Source: Microtetraspora niveoalba (GTDB lineage: Bacteria > Actinomycetota > Actinomycetes > Streptosporangiales > Streptosporangiaceae). Taken from it: 53,174 bases of DNA. Below the pieces are notes generated by a model. It was not told the origin of the DNA, did no database searches, and saw nothing but the letters and a program-made list of their open reading frames with translations. The translations under genes and the position numbers were made by a program. Below, piece by piece: positions 16,074 through 24,164 of this stretch (its first letter is position 1; every line of letters starts with the position of its first letter). The stretch spans positions 1 through 53,174 of the forward strand of contig NZ_BBYM01000048.1 of the NCBI RefSeq assembly GCF_001570405.1. Reading direction: 5' to 3'.

Positions 16074-16928
16074 GTGAATCCTCGATCTCTCCGCATCATC
16101 GCGACGGCGGCGACGGGCGCGACGCTCGCCGCGACCGGCGTCCGCGCGGCGCTCCCGGGGCTGCCCGCGGACGTCGACTACACCGTGGGGTTCGCCCCGG
16201 CCTGGGCCACCGTCCTCGCGGCTCTCCTCGGCTTGGCCGCCGTACACCTGACGGCCCGGAGTCGTCGCGGCGCGGTTCCGGTGGGGTGGGCCGCCGCCGC
16301 GCTGCTGCTCTGGTCGGCGGGCGGTATCGTGCTCGACCTCTTCCGGGCGTTCTTCCTGATCACCGGCATTCCCGCCGGCACGTTCTCCGTGGTGGACCGG
16401 CCCGGGACGGCGACCCGATCCGCCGCACTGGCCGCGGCGGCATCGGTGGCGGCGCTTGTACTGCCCCGGACCCGCGTGCCGGAGGCGCCATGGCTGGGCT
16501 ACGCGGCGTTCGCGCTGGGCTTCCCGTATCCGCTGGCCAAGCTCTACTGGTCGCTGGGCGGCACATTCGGCCGTCCCGAGATCTACAACGAGGGCTTCCC
16601 GGCGGGGGAGCTGGCCGTCCTGGCGGTCGGGGCCGTGGGAGCCCTCGCGCTCGTGCAGCGCTGGGGACGGCGGTTGCCGCGCGCTCTCGTCCTCCTCGGT
16701 GGTTGGACCGCGACGGCGATGCTCGCCACCATGGGGGTCATGTCCGTTTTCGGCACGCTGTCGCAGGCCCTCGGCCTGACCGACGGCCCGGTCCGGTTCG
16801 ACAACGCCGGCAACGTCTTCACCGTGGGCTTCGTCTACGGCAGTTGGTTGTTGTACGGCCTCGCCCTGGGCGGTGCGACCCTCGCCTATCAGCGGGCCAC
16901 CCGGCGGACTCGCCCCCCGGAGCACTGA
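16074..16928 (+). CDS. Polytopic membrane protein of unknown function, upstream of a two-component pair
   Basis: A 284-residue protein with about seven hydrophobic segments. I do not recognise a named domain. Notable are the polar loop with YWSLGGTFGRPEIYNEGFP and the loop LGLTDGPVRFDNAGNVFTVG between helices, probably extracytoplasmic. The GTG at 16074 lacks a strong ribosome site. Its TGA is immediately followed by the GTG of the sensor kinase, so all three genes form one operon. It could be a sensory partner of the kinase or its output target. Confidence 0.7.
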   Translation: MNPRSLRIIATAATGATLAATGVRAALPGLPADVDYTVGFAPAWATVLAALLGLAAVHLTARSRRGAVPVGWAAAALLLWSAGGIVLDLFRAFFLITGIPAGTFSVVDRPGTATRSAALAAAASVAALVLPRTRVPEAPWLGYAAFALGFPYPLAKLYWSLGGTFGRPEIYNEGFPAGELAVLAVGAVGALALVQRWGRRLPRALVLLGGWTATAMLATMGVMSVFGTLSQALGLTDGPVRFDNAGNVFTVGFVYGSWLLYGLALGGATLAYQRATRRTRPPEH

Positions 16929-18230
16929 GTGGAGGCGGAGGCGAGCCCGGTTTACCAGCGGGCCATACGGCGGACGACGGGGCGAGCGGCCGACGCGGTC
17001 TTCGCGTTCGTGGTCGGCGTGCCGTTGCTCCTCCTGTCGGTGGTGGTGGCCGCGCTGTCCGTGCCCGGCGTCCGCGCGGTCCTGCTGGTGGCCGCCGCGA
17101 CCATGGCGCACGTCGCCCTCGGCTTCCGGCGTTCCCGCCCGGCTACGTCCTTCGCGGTGGTCTGCGCCGCCTGCGCGGTGCAGGCGGCCGTCACCGGGCT
17201 CTTCCTGGTCCTGCCGTCGGTCCTGGCCTTCCCGGTCGCGCTCTACTCCTACGCCGCGTACGGCAGGCCCGCCGTGGCCCTGGCGGCCGGGGTCGCGGGG
17301 GCGGTGGTGGTCGCCGTGCGGTTCGCCTCCGACGACAGCGTCACCATGGCGCGGCTCGGCCCCGATCCGTGGCTGCTGGGCAGCCTGCTGGTCGCGATCG
17401 TGGCCGCCTCGTGGAGCCTCGGGATGTTCCGCAGGACCCAGCTCGCCTACGTCGCGGCCCTTGAGGAACAGGCGAGGGAGGCCGGACGCCGGGCCGCGCT
17501 CGACGAGCGCGCCCGGATCGCCCGGGAGATGCACGACGTCGTGGCGCACAACCTGGCGGTCATCGTCAGCCAGGCCAGGGGCGGCAGATACGCCGCCGAG
17601 CGGGCGTCCGAGATCCTCGCCACCATCGAGGACACCGGGAGGAAGGCCCTCGCGGACATGCGTGGTTTGGTCGGTGTGCTGCGCGCCACCACGGACGCCG
17701 CCCGCGGGGATCTCCAGGCCACGACGCCGGCCACGACAGGTGCCGCCGTCGCCGAGGCCGCGGGCACGCGCACGGTCGTGGCCGCGTACGACCTCGCTCC
17801 GCAGCCCGCGCTGAGGGACCTGCCGGAGCTGCTCGACCAGATCCGCGGCGCGGGCCCGCGCGTGGATTTCTCCGAGAGGGGCACGGCCGTCCCGCTCGGG
17901 AGCGCCGCCGAGCTGGCGGTCTACCGGTTGGTGCAGGAGGCGTTGACGAACACGTTGAAACATGCCGGGCCGTCCGCCCGGGCGGCGGTGGATCTGCACT
18001 GGGCCGGCGAAGGGCTGCTCGTCACGGTCGAGGATGACGGGCCCGGCGGCCGACCGGCGGCCGGGCGACCCGATGGAGAGGAACAGGCCCGTGCCGCCGG
18101 CGGCCATGGGCTCGAGGGCATGCGTGAACGGTTGGCGGCCGTGGGAGGCGAGGTCTCGGCTGGATCGGGTGCGGAGCGGGGCTTTCTCGTCACGGCGCGC
18201 CTGCCGTACCGCGACGGAGGTGAGCGATGA
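16929..18230 (+). CDS. NarL-type sensor histidine kinase
   Basis: A 433-residue kinase. Residues about 20-170 hold five or six membrane helices with very short loops (an intramembrane-sensing layout). A short coiled segment leads to the HisKA_3 box EMHDVVAHN, with the phospho-acceptor His near residue 200. The HATPase domain follows from about 320 (N box ALTNTLKHAG; GLEGMRERLAAVGG). GGAG lies six bases before the GTG, which directly abuts the previous stop. It phosphorylates the regulator encoded next, whose ATG overlaps its stop. The signal is unknown; cell-envelope or drug stress is common for this class. Confidence 0.92.
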   Translation: MEAEASPVYQRAIRRTTGRAADAVFAFVVGVPLLLLSVVVAALSVPGVRAVLLVAAATMAHVALGFRRSRPATSFAVVCAACAVQAAVTGLFLVLPSVLAFPVALYSYAAYGRPAVALAAGVAGAVVVAVRFASDDSVTMARLGPDPWLLGSLLVAIVAASWSLGMFRRTQLAYVAALEEQAREAGRRAALDERARIAREMHDVVAHNLAVIVSQARGGRYAAERASEILATIEDTGRKALADMRGLVGVLRATTDAARGDLQATTPATTGAAVAEAAGTRTVVAAYDLAPQPALRDLPELLDQIRGAGPRVDFSERGTAVPLGSAAELAVYRLVQEALTNTLKHAGPSARAAVDLHWAGEGLLVTVEDDGPGGRPAAGRPDGEEQARAAGGHGLEGMRERLAAVGGEVSAGSGAERGFLVTARLPYRDGGER

Positions 18231-18883
18231 GCATCCGGGTGTTCGTCGTCGACGATCAGGAGCTGGTACGCGCCGGCACGGTGATGCTGGTCCAGGCCCA
18301 GGACGACATGACGGTGGTGGGGGAGGCCGGCGACGGCGCCGAGGCGGTGGAGCGTCTCCAGGTCGTCACCGCCGACGTGGTGCTCATGGACGTGCGGATG
18401 CCCCGCGTGGACGGCGTCGAGGCGACCCGGAGGTTGGCCACCCGGCGGGGAAGCTCGCCCAGGGTTCTCGTGGTGACCACCTTCGATCTCGACGAGTACG
18501 CCTTCGCGGCGCTCCGCGCGGGCGCCTCGGGTTTCCTCCTCAAGGACGCGTCCGCCGAGGAGATCCTGGCCGCGATCCGCAGCGTGCACCGGGGTGACGC
18601 CGTGATCGCCCCATCCACGACCAGGCGGCTCCTCGATCATGTCGTGCCCGCTCTGCCCGTGCCGCTGGACGGGCCTGATCCGCTCACCGAGCGGGAGCGC
18701 GAGGTGCTCCTGCACATCGCGGACGGGGCGTCCAACGCCGAGATCGCCGGGCGGCTGTTCCTCTCGGAGGGCACCGTGAAGACCCACGTCGGGCGTATCC
18801 TCGGCAAACTCGGCCTGCGTGACCGCGTCCAGGCCGTGATCTGGGCGTATGAACACGGCCTGGTGCGGCGCAGGCCCGGGTGA
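18227..18883 (+). CDS. NarL/FixJ-type response regulator
   Basis: A 218-residue regulator. The receiver domain has the acidic pocket VVDDQ, the phospho-acceptor in VVLMDVRMP (about residue 54), Thr in VVTTFD and the conserved Lys in FLLKDAS. The LuxR-type helix-turn-helix lies at about 150-210 ([15 protein letters not shown]...[13 protein letters not shown]). The ATGA overlap shows coupling to the kinase gene. The convergent MFS exporter next door is a possible target, but no binding site was identified. Confidence 0.95.
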   Translation: MSIRVFVVDDQELVRAGTVMLVQAQDDMTVVGEAGDGAEAVERLQVVTADVVLMDVRMPRVDGVEATRRLATRRGSSPRVLVVTTFDLDEYAFAALRAGASGFLLKDASAEEILAAIRSVHRGDAVIAPSTTRRLLDHVVPALPVPLDGPDPLTEREREVLLHIADGASNAEIAGRLFLSEGTVKTHVGRILGKLGLRDRVQAVIWAYEHGLVRRRPG

Positions 18884-18896
18884 TGGAGTGGTCGGC

Positions 18897-18917
18897 GAGG
18901 CCCGCTCAGCGGGCCTC
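18897..18917. terminator. Bidirectional hairpin between regulator and MFS genes
   Basis: GAGGCCCGC (18897-18905) pairs perfectly with GCGGGCCTC (18909-18917); the 3-nt loop is the MFS stop codon itself. It would end transcripts from both convergent genes. Confidence 0.75.
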
Positions 18918-20465
18918 GGAGCCGGTCCCGTTGCCGGCCCTGGCCCGGACACGGGGCATGAGCAGCACCGCGCCCACGATGAGCACGGCCACGACGAGCG
19001 CCGTGAGGAAGGCGTTGTGGACGGCGTCGTTGAGCGCTCCGCGGACGAAGGTCGTCACGGCCGAGTCCACGCCGCCCATTCCTCCCGCGCCCTGCCCGGC
19101 CAGCACGTCACTCGTGGCGTCGACGCTCTTCGGCAGGTGGTCACCGCTGACCGAGGCCGGTGGGTGGGCGAATCGGTCCGAAAGCGTCGCGTTGGAGACC
19201 GCGCCCAGGACGGCGGCCCCGACCGTGCTGCCGATGGAACGGAAGAACATGTTGGTCGCCGTGACCACACCGCGGCGCTCCCACCCGACGACGGACTGCA
19301 CGGCGACCATCGTCGGGCTCGATACCAGCCCCAGGCCGACGCCGGCGATCAGGCACGCGGCCGCGACCTGCCAGATGTGTGATTCCCGGCCGAGCATGGC
19401 GCACAGTACGGCCCCGGCCACGGTGATGGCGCCGCCGATCAGCGAGGTGTCGCGGAAGCCGATGCGCATGTAGATGCGGCCGGAGACCGCCGCGGCGAGG
19501 GGCCAGCCGACGCTGAGCGCGGCCAGGGCGAAACCCGCCACCAGCGCGCCGGTGCCGAGCACACCCTGGGCGTACGTGGGCACATAGGAGCTCAGACCGA
19601 TGGTGAGCGTGCCGATCCCCAGCGAGGCGAGGTTGGCGCCGGTCAGCACACGGTGGCGGAACACCCACAGCGGCAGGATGGGCTCGACCGCACGGCGTTC
19701 CACGAGGACGAACGCGATCATCATGACGGCGCCGCCCGCGAAGACGAGCAGGCTGACCGGCGACCCCCAGCTCCAGGCGACCCCTCCTTCGAGCAGGCCG
19801 AGGATGAGCAGGGAGGAACCGGCGGTGAGCAGCACGGCGCCCAGGTAGTCGATCCGGTGTGAGCCGCGGGCCACCCGCTCCTTGAACCGGCGGGCCAGCG
19901 TCCAGGCGGCCACCGCCCCGAGCGGCAGGTTGATGAAGAAGATCCACCGCCAGGACACGTACTCGGAGAAGACGCCGCCCAGCGTCGGCCCGACGACGGC
20001 CGAGACGCCCCAGACACTGGCGAGGTAGCCCTGCACCCGGGCACGTTCCTCCACCGAGTACAGGTCCCCCACCATGGTGATGCTGATCGGCGAGATGGCC
20101 CCGGCGCCGATGCCCTGGATCGCACGGCAGAGGATGAGCGCCGGCATGCTCCAGGCGGCGCCGCACAGCACGGAGCCGAGGAGGAACGCGGCGATGCCGA
20201 AGAACATCACCGGCTTGCGGCCGAAGACGTCGGCGAGCTTGCCGTAGATGGGCACGGTCACGGCCTGCGCGAGCAGGTAGATCGAGAACAGCCATGGAAA
20301 CTGCGAGAACCCGCCGAGGTCGCCGACGACGGACGGCACCGCCGTCGCGATGATCGTGCTGTCCAGGGCCACGAGACCGGAGCACAGCATGATGGCGGCG
20401 AGCACCGGTCCACGCTCGGACCTGAACCCGATGCCGCCCTGTTTCTCACCTGTCTTCGTGCTCAC
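18906..20465 (-). CDS. MFS multidrug exporter, DHA2 (14-helix) family
   Basis: A 519-residue transporter with 14 predicted membrane helices. The DHA2 signatures include LDSTIIATAVPSV in helix 1, the motif A-like YGKLADVFGRKPVM after helix 2, and the antiporter motif C region with WGVSAVVGPTLGG. Such proteins export drugs or metabolites by proton antiport. GTG 20465 is chosen because GGGGAG lies nine bases upstream; an in-frame ATG at 20531 has no site. The late extracytoplasmic loop with LPKSVDATSDVLAGQGAG is typical of QacA/EmrB relatives. Confidence 0.92.
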   Translation of the reverse strand: MSTKTGEKQGGIGFRSERGPVLAAIMLCSGLVALDSTIIATAVPSVVGDLGGFSQFPWLFSIYLLAQAVTVPIYGKLADVFGRKPVMFFGIAAFLLGSVLCGAAWSMPALILCRAIQGIGAGAISPISITMVGDLYSVEERARVQGYLASVWGVSAVVGPTLGGVFSEYVSWRWIFFINLPLGAVAAWTLARRFKERVARGSHRIDYLGAVLLTAGSSLLILGLLEGGVAWSWGSPVSLLVFAGGAVMMIAFVLVERRAVEPILPLWVFRHRVLTGANLASLGIGTLTIGLSSYVPTYAQGVLGTGALVAGFALAALSVGWPLAAAVSGRIYMRIGFRDTSLIGGAITVAGAVLCAMLGRESHIWQVAAACLIAGVGLGLVSSPTMVAVQSVVGWERRGVVTATNMFFRSIGSTVGAAVLGAVSNATLSDRFAHPPASVSGDHLPKSVDATSDVLAGQGAGGMGGVDSAVTTFVRGALNDAVHNAFLTALVVAVLIVGAVLLMPRVRARAGNGTGSEAR

Positions 20466-20546
20466 GTGGCCAAGCTCCCCTGGGCGTGCTGCCGTTACGG
20501 GAGTGGCCAACCGTTGTCCGCGCCCGTGCATTCCGAAGGACGCGAT

Positions 20547-22619
20547 CTAGATCAGGACGTGCTGCTCCGGGTTGCCGGCGAAGCAGAACTGGGCGTTGCG
20601 GGTCAGCTTGTAGTCCGGCGCCTGCCAGGTGTGCGCGGTGGCGTCGGACCCGCGCATGTAGACGAAGTTGAAGCGGTCCGCGGAGTAGATGCGGATGCCC
20701 TCCTCCTTGCAGCGCCGGACGAGCCGGGTGTCCTCGCCCGCGTTGACCGGCTCGAACATTATCGACCGGAGCATGTCGGCCTTGGCGACGATCGTGGCGC
20801 CCTGGATCAGGTGGGCGTAACGGTTCTCCAGGCCGGGCAGGCGGAACACCGTGACGTTCTGGTCGGGGAAGTACGTGTAGTGGGCGCCCTTGCCCACCAT
20901 CTCGGCGTCCGCGTAGTCGAACGCCCGCAGCAGGTCGGACAGGTAGTGCTCGCCGTAGAGGTTGTCGTCGTCCATCTTGGCGATCAGCTCGCCGTCCGCG
21001 TGCGCGATGCCGTGGTTGAGCACCTCGCCGAGCGTCCACGCCGGGTCGGCGGTCAGCACCTTCACGCCGGGGATGCCCGCGGCGAGGGCCTTGTCGCGGA
21101 CCACGCCGGGGTCCTCGGAGAGCCCGTGCAGCACGAGGATCAGCTCGATGTTGCGGTGCCGCTGCCGGGCGACCTGCGCGATGGCGTGTTCGAGCTGTCC
21201 GGCCCGGTTGGTGGGCAGCACCACCGAGACCGAACGCGACCGGGACGCCACCGGGCGGCCGAGGTCGGTGAGGATCTGGTCGACGCGGTGGGAGAAGAGG
21301 TGCTTGTCGAACACCTCGCGCATCGCCAGGTGCGCCTGCCGGGCGCGCAGCTCGGGGCTGTTGATGAAGTACAGCGCCCGGTTGTACGCCTCCTCCTGCG
21401 AGTGGGCGATCGGGATCAACGAGCCGAACGTCTCCTCGATGGCCCGCGACCAGCCGGAGAGCACGGTGGTCGCGCAGGCCGACAGCTCGAAGACGCGCCG
21501 CGCGCACATCGTCGGCGAGTCGATCACCGAGTTCACGTTCAGGAAGACCTTGTACATCTTGTACGCGGCCAGCATCTGCTCGTACGGCAGCTCGCCCACG
21601 ATGTGGGGGCGGTACTCCTCCGGCCAGGCGTACTTGTCGTCCACGGTGCCGTTGCGGGCGAAGATGTGCAGGCCCAGCTCGCGCACGGGGGCGAGGAGGG
21701 TCTCCATCTGCTCGCGTCGCTCGGGGTGCTTGTCGCGGAAGTACATGCCGCCGAAGACGACGTCGTACGGGCGGCCGAACTTCGTCTGGATCGGGTTGTG
21801 GATGCGCGGCTGGGCGGCGAACTGCAGCACGCCCACTCGATCATGCCCCAAGATTTCCCGATATTTCGGGATCATGTCGCCGTCGCACGTGTACACGTAG
21901 TCGAACAGCTTGGCCGTGTCGATGAAGAAGTCGAAGTTCGGCGGGTCCTCCTTGTTCCAGAAGACCGTGGGGATGCCCTCCGACCTGCACCACGCGATCA
22001 GGTCGCGCAGCTCCTGCTTGGGGGCGTTCGTCCCGGTCATCTGGTAGCGCCAGCGGCCCTGGTTGCCGTGCCAGGCCGACTCGCAGAACAGCATGTCGGG
22101 GCGCTTCTCGGCGAAGATCTCCGGCCAGTCCGCCAGCCCGAACTCGATCTGGTCCCACTCGTACTTGAACGCGAGCCGGGAGAAGTCGTCCAGGATCACG
22201 GCGACCTTGAGGTCCGGCCGCACCATGAAACGGTCGCTGTCCGGCCAGGCCAGCTTGGGAATCTTGACCTCGGGGCCCTTCGCCTCGACCAGCTCGACGG
22301 CCTCGGTCACGGGAATCGGCGCCTTGGGGCTCTTCCCCGGGGTCTTCATGGCCTTGCTCAGGTCACGCGGCAGCCGGGCGAACTTCGTCGGCTTGGTGGC
22401 GCCGGTGAGCGCCTGCGCGACCCGGTACGGCCGCTGGGTCTGGGTGGCCTTGAGCTTCCAGACGGCGTAGTCGGCCCGCGCCTCCTGGATGGCGACCTTC
22501 TTCTCCAGCTCGCGGATCCGCTGCTCGTAGCGCTCGACGAGCTTGCGCTCCTCCGGCAGCCAGTTCACCGGCCCGAGGCGCTGGAATTTCGGCTCATCTG
22601 AAGGGTTCTGGTCAGACAT
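20547..22619 (-). CDS. Two-domain glycosyltransferase (CgeB-like plus GT2)
   Basis: A 690-residue cytosolic protein. A coiled coil (about 20-55) is followed by a basic linker, then a CgeB/GT-B-like domain (about 130-430; FGGMYFRDKHPERREQ, SPTMCARRVFELSACATTVLSG). A GT-A/GT2 domain (about 450-690) has SVVLPTNRAG, the metal-binding KMDDDNLYG and GEDTRLVRRC. Such fused enzymes build surface or wall polysaccharides by adding two sugars or alternating linkages. ATG 22619 is preferred over 22631 because GGAGG lies five bases before it. It shares its strand with the 2-epimerase gene upstream. Confidence 0.85.
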   Translation of the reverse strand: MSDQNPSDEPKFQRLGPVNWLPEERKLVERYEQRIRELEKKVAIQEARADYAVWKLKATQTQRPYRVAQALTGATKPTKFARLPRDLSKAMKTPGKSPKAPIPVTEAVELVEAKGPEVKIPKLAWPDSDRFMVRPDLKVAVILDDFSRLAFKYEWDQIEFGLADWPEIFAEKRPDMLFCESAWHGNQGRWRYQMTGTNAPKQELRDLIAWCRSEGIPTVFWNKEDPPNFDFFIDTAKLFDYVYTCDGDMIPKYREILGHDRVGVLQFAAQPRIHNPIQTKFGRPYDVVFGGMYFRDKHPERREQMETLLAPVRELGLHIFARNGTVDDKYAWPEEYRPHIVGELPYEQMLAAYKMYKVFLNVNSVIDSPTMCARRVFELSACATTVLSGWSRAIEETFGSLIPIAHSQEEAYNRALYFINSPELRARQAHLAMREVFDKHLFSHRVDQILTDLGRPVASRSRSVSVVLPTNRAGQLEHAIAQVARQRHRNIELILVLHGLSEDPGVVRDKALAAGIPGVKVLTADPAWTLGEVLNHGIAHADGELIAKMDDDNLYGEHYLSDLLRAFDYADAEMVGKGAHYTYFPDQNVTVFRLPGLENRYAHLIQGATIVAKADMLRSIMFEPVNAGEDTRLVRRCKEEGIRIYSADRFNFVYMRGSDATAHTWQAPDYKLTRNAQFCFAGNPEQHVLI

Positions 22620-22672
22620 CAACGCCTCCATAACGTCCGGGAATGTGCCATGGTACGGCTTTCGGTGTATTT

Positions 22673-22813
22673 CCCGCTCGCCGTCGGGCCGCTTACACGC
22701 CTCGTCTTCCCTCGTCGCGCGTGGTCGCTTCGCTCCCGTGCGCTCCTCAGTCCAGACAAGGCCGCGTCCCTCGGGCTCGCTCGGTATCCCCCGCTCGCCG
22801 TCGGGCCGCTTAC
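22673..22813. repeat. 24-bp direct repeat, one copy over the epimerase stop codon
   Basis: The 24 bases at 22673-22696 recur without change at 22790-22813 (core GCTCGCCGTCGGGCCGCTTA). The right-hand copy contains the stop codon of the epimerase gene; the left one lies 117 bp further downstream in noncoding DNA. Short similarity extends to the left of each copy. Confidence 0.9.
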
Positions 22814-23937
22814 CCGAGGCGGGCCTTGGCGGCGGGGGAGAGGGTGTCGCCGCGCAGCCAGGCGGCGATGACCCGGGCGATCCTGGGCCCGGCCGCGCCG
22901 TCCCACAGCGGGGGAAGCTCGCCGCTCGGCGTGGCGGAGCCGTCGGCGAGGGCCTTGTCGGCGGCGGCCGGCAGCCCGGCGGGGGTGACCAGGCGGTTCG
23001 TGCCGTGCGTGACGGTGATCGGCCGCTCGGTGTTGGGCCGCACGGTCAGGCAGGGGACGCCCAGCATGGTGGTCTCCTCCTGCACACCGCCCGAGTCGGT
23101 GACGACCAGCGCCGCGCCGCGCACCAGCGACAGGAAGTCCACATAACCCAGCGGATCGACGATGGTGAGGTTGTCGCGGTTCACCAGGCCGGCGTCGGCC
23201 AGGCGCTGCCGCCCGCGCGGGTGCAGCGGCACGACCACCGGGACCCGCTCGGCGACGGCGAGCACGGCGTCGACGAGCTCGCGGGCCGACTCCGGGTCGT
23301 CCACGTTCGCCGGGCGGTGCAGCGTCGCGACCGCGTACCTCCCGGACACGCCGAGGCGCTCCTGGACCGGCGCGGGGTCGAGCTTGGGCAGCGCGGAGAA
23401 GAGGCTGTCGATCATCGGGTTGCCGACGAGGTGCACCCGCTCGGGGTCGGCGCCCTCGCGGGCGAGGTACGACAGCGCCTCCGGCGAGGTGGCGAAGAGG
23501 ATGTCCGACAGCGCGTCGGTGACGACCCGGTTGACCTCCTCGGGCATCTCCCGGTCGAAGGAGCGCAGCCCCGCCTCCACGTGCGCGGTCGGCACGTGCA
23601 GCTTGGCGCAGACGAGGATCGCGGCCAGCGTGGAGTTCACGTCGCCGTACACGACGACGAGCGCCGGGCGGTGCTCCAGCACCACGTCTTCCAGGCCGGT
23701 CAGCAGCGCCGCCGTCTGCCGGGCGTGCGACCCGGAGCCGACGCCCAGGTTGGCGATCGGCTCGGGCAGGCCGAGGTCGGCGAAGAAGACGTCGGACATC
23801 AGCGCGTCATAGTGCTGGCCGGTGTGGACGATGCCCTGACGGACGCCGAGCTCGTCCAGTGCCCGCACGACCGGTGCGGCCTTGACGAAGTTGGGCCGGG
23901 CGCCCAACACGTGCAGGACGAGGGCGTTGTCCCTCAT
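22810..23937 (-). CDS. wecB: UDP-N-acetylglucosamine 2-epimerase (non-hydrolysing)
   Basis: Interconverts UDP-GlcNAc and UDP-ManNAc in the cytosol. The 375 residues carry the family's GARPNFVKAAPV start, HTGQHYD, the conserved GLRSFDREMPEE with catalytic acids, HPR in VPLHPRGRQ, and the UDP-binding SGGVQEE. ATG 23937 follows AAGGAGG closely; an in-frame ATG at 23988 only adds a Gly/Pro-rich lead. With the HexNAc dehydrogenase on the other strand it could supply UDP-ManNAc or UDP-ManNAcA for the polysaccharide built by the surrounding glycosyltransferases. Confidence 0.95.
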   Translation of the reverse strand: MRDNALVLHVLGARPNFVKAAPVVRALDELGVRQGIVHTGQHYDALMSDVFFADLGLPEPIANLGVGSGSHARQTAALLTGLEDVVLEHRPALVVVYGDVNSTLAAILVCAKLHVPTAHVEAGLRSFDREMPEEVNRVVTDALSDILFATSPEALSYLAREGADPERVHLVGNPMIDSLFSALPKLDPAPVQERLGVSGRYAVATLHRPANVDDPESARELVDAVLAVAERVPVVVPLHPRGRQRLADAGLVNRDNLTIVDPLGYVDFLSLVRGAALVVTDSGGVQEETTMLGVPCLTVRPNTERPITVTHGTNRLVTPAGLPAAADKALADGSATPSGELPPLWDGAAGPRIARVIAAWLRGDTLSPAAKARLG

Positions 23938-24130
23938 CGAACCTCCTTGAGCGTGGCCGCCCCCGCCTTCCGGCGGAGGAGGGAACACGGCACGATGCCG
24001 CGCGCGGATGCGAACGAGCGAGCGAGGGATCGGTTCGACGCCTTCGGGCGGCGTTCGCCGACTTCTTCATCGGATCCGCTCCCGCCCAGGGGAGGGGAGG
24101 ATGTCAATGACCTCGCCTTTCACGGTGGGA

Positions 24131-24158
24131 TTGGGGCAAACGTTGCCTATGGTACGGT
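24131..24158 (+). promoter_or_regulatory. Candidate promoter for a leaderless GT4 gene
   Basis: TTGGGG (24131-24136) and TACGGT (24153-24158) are 16 bp apart. The GTG start is 6 nt after the -10 box, so the transcript would begin at or next to the start codon. There is no ribosome site, which fits. Confidence 0.45.
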
Positions 24159-24164
24159 CACGCC

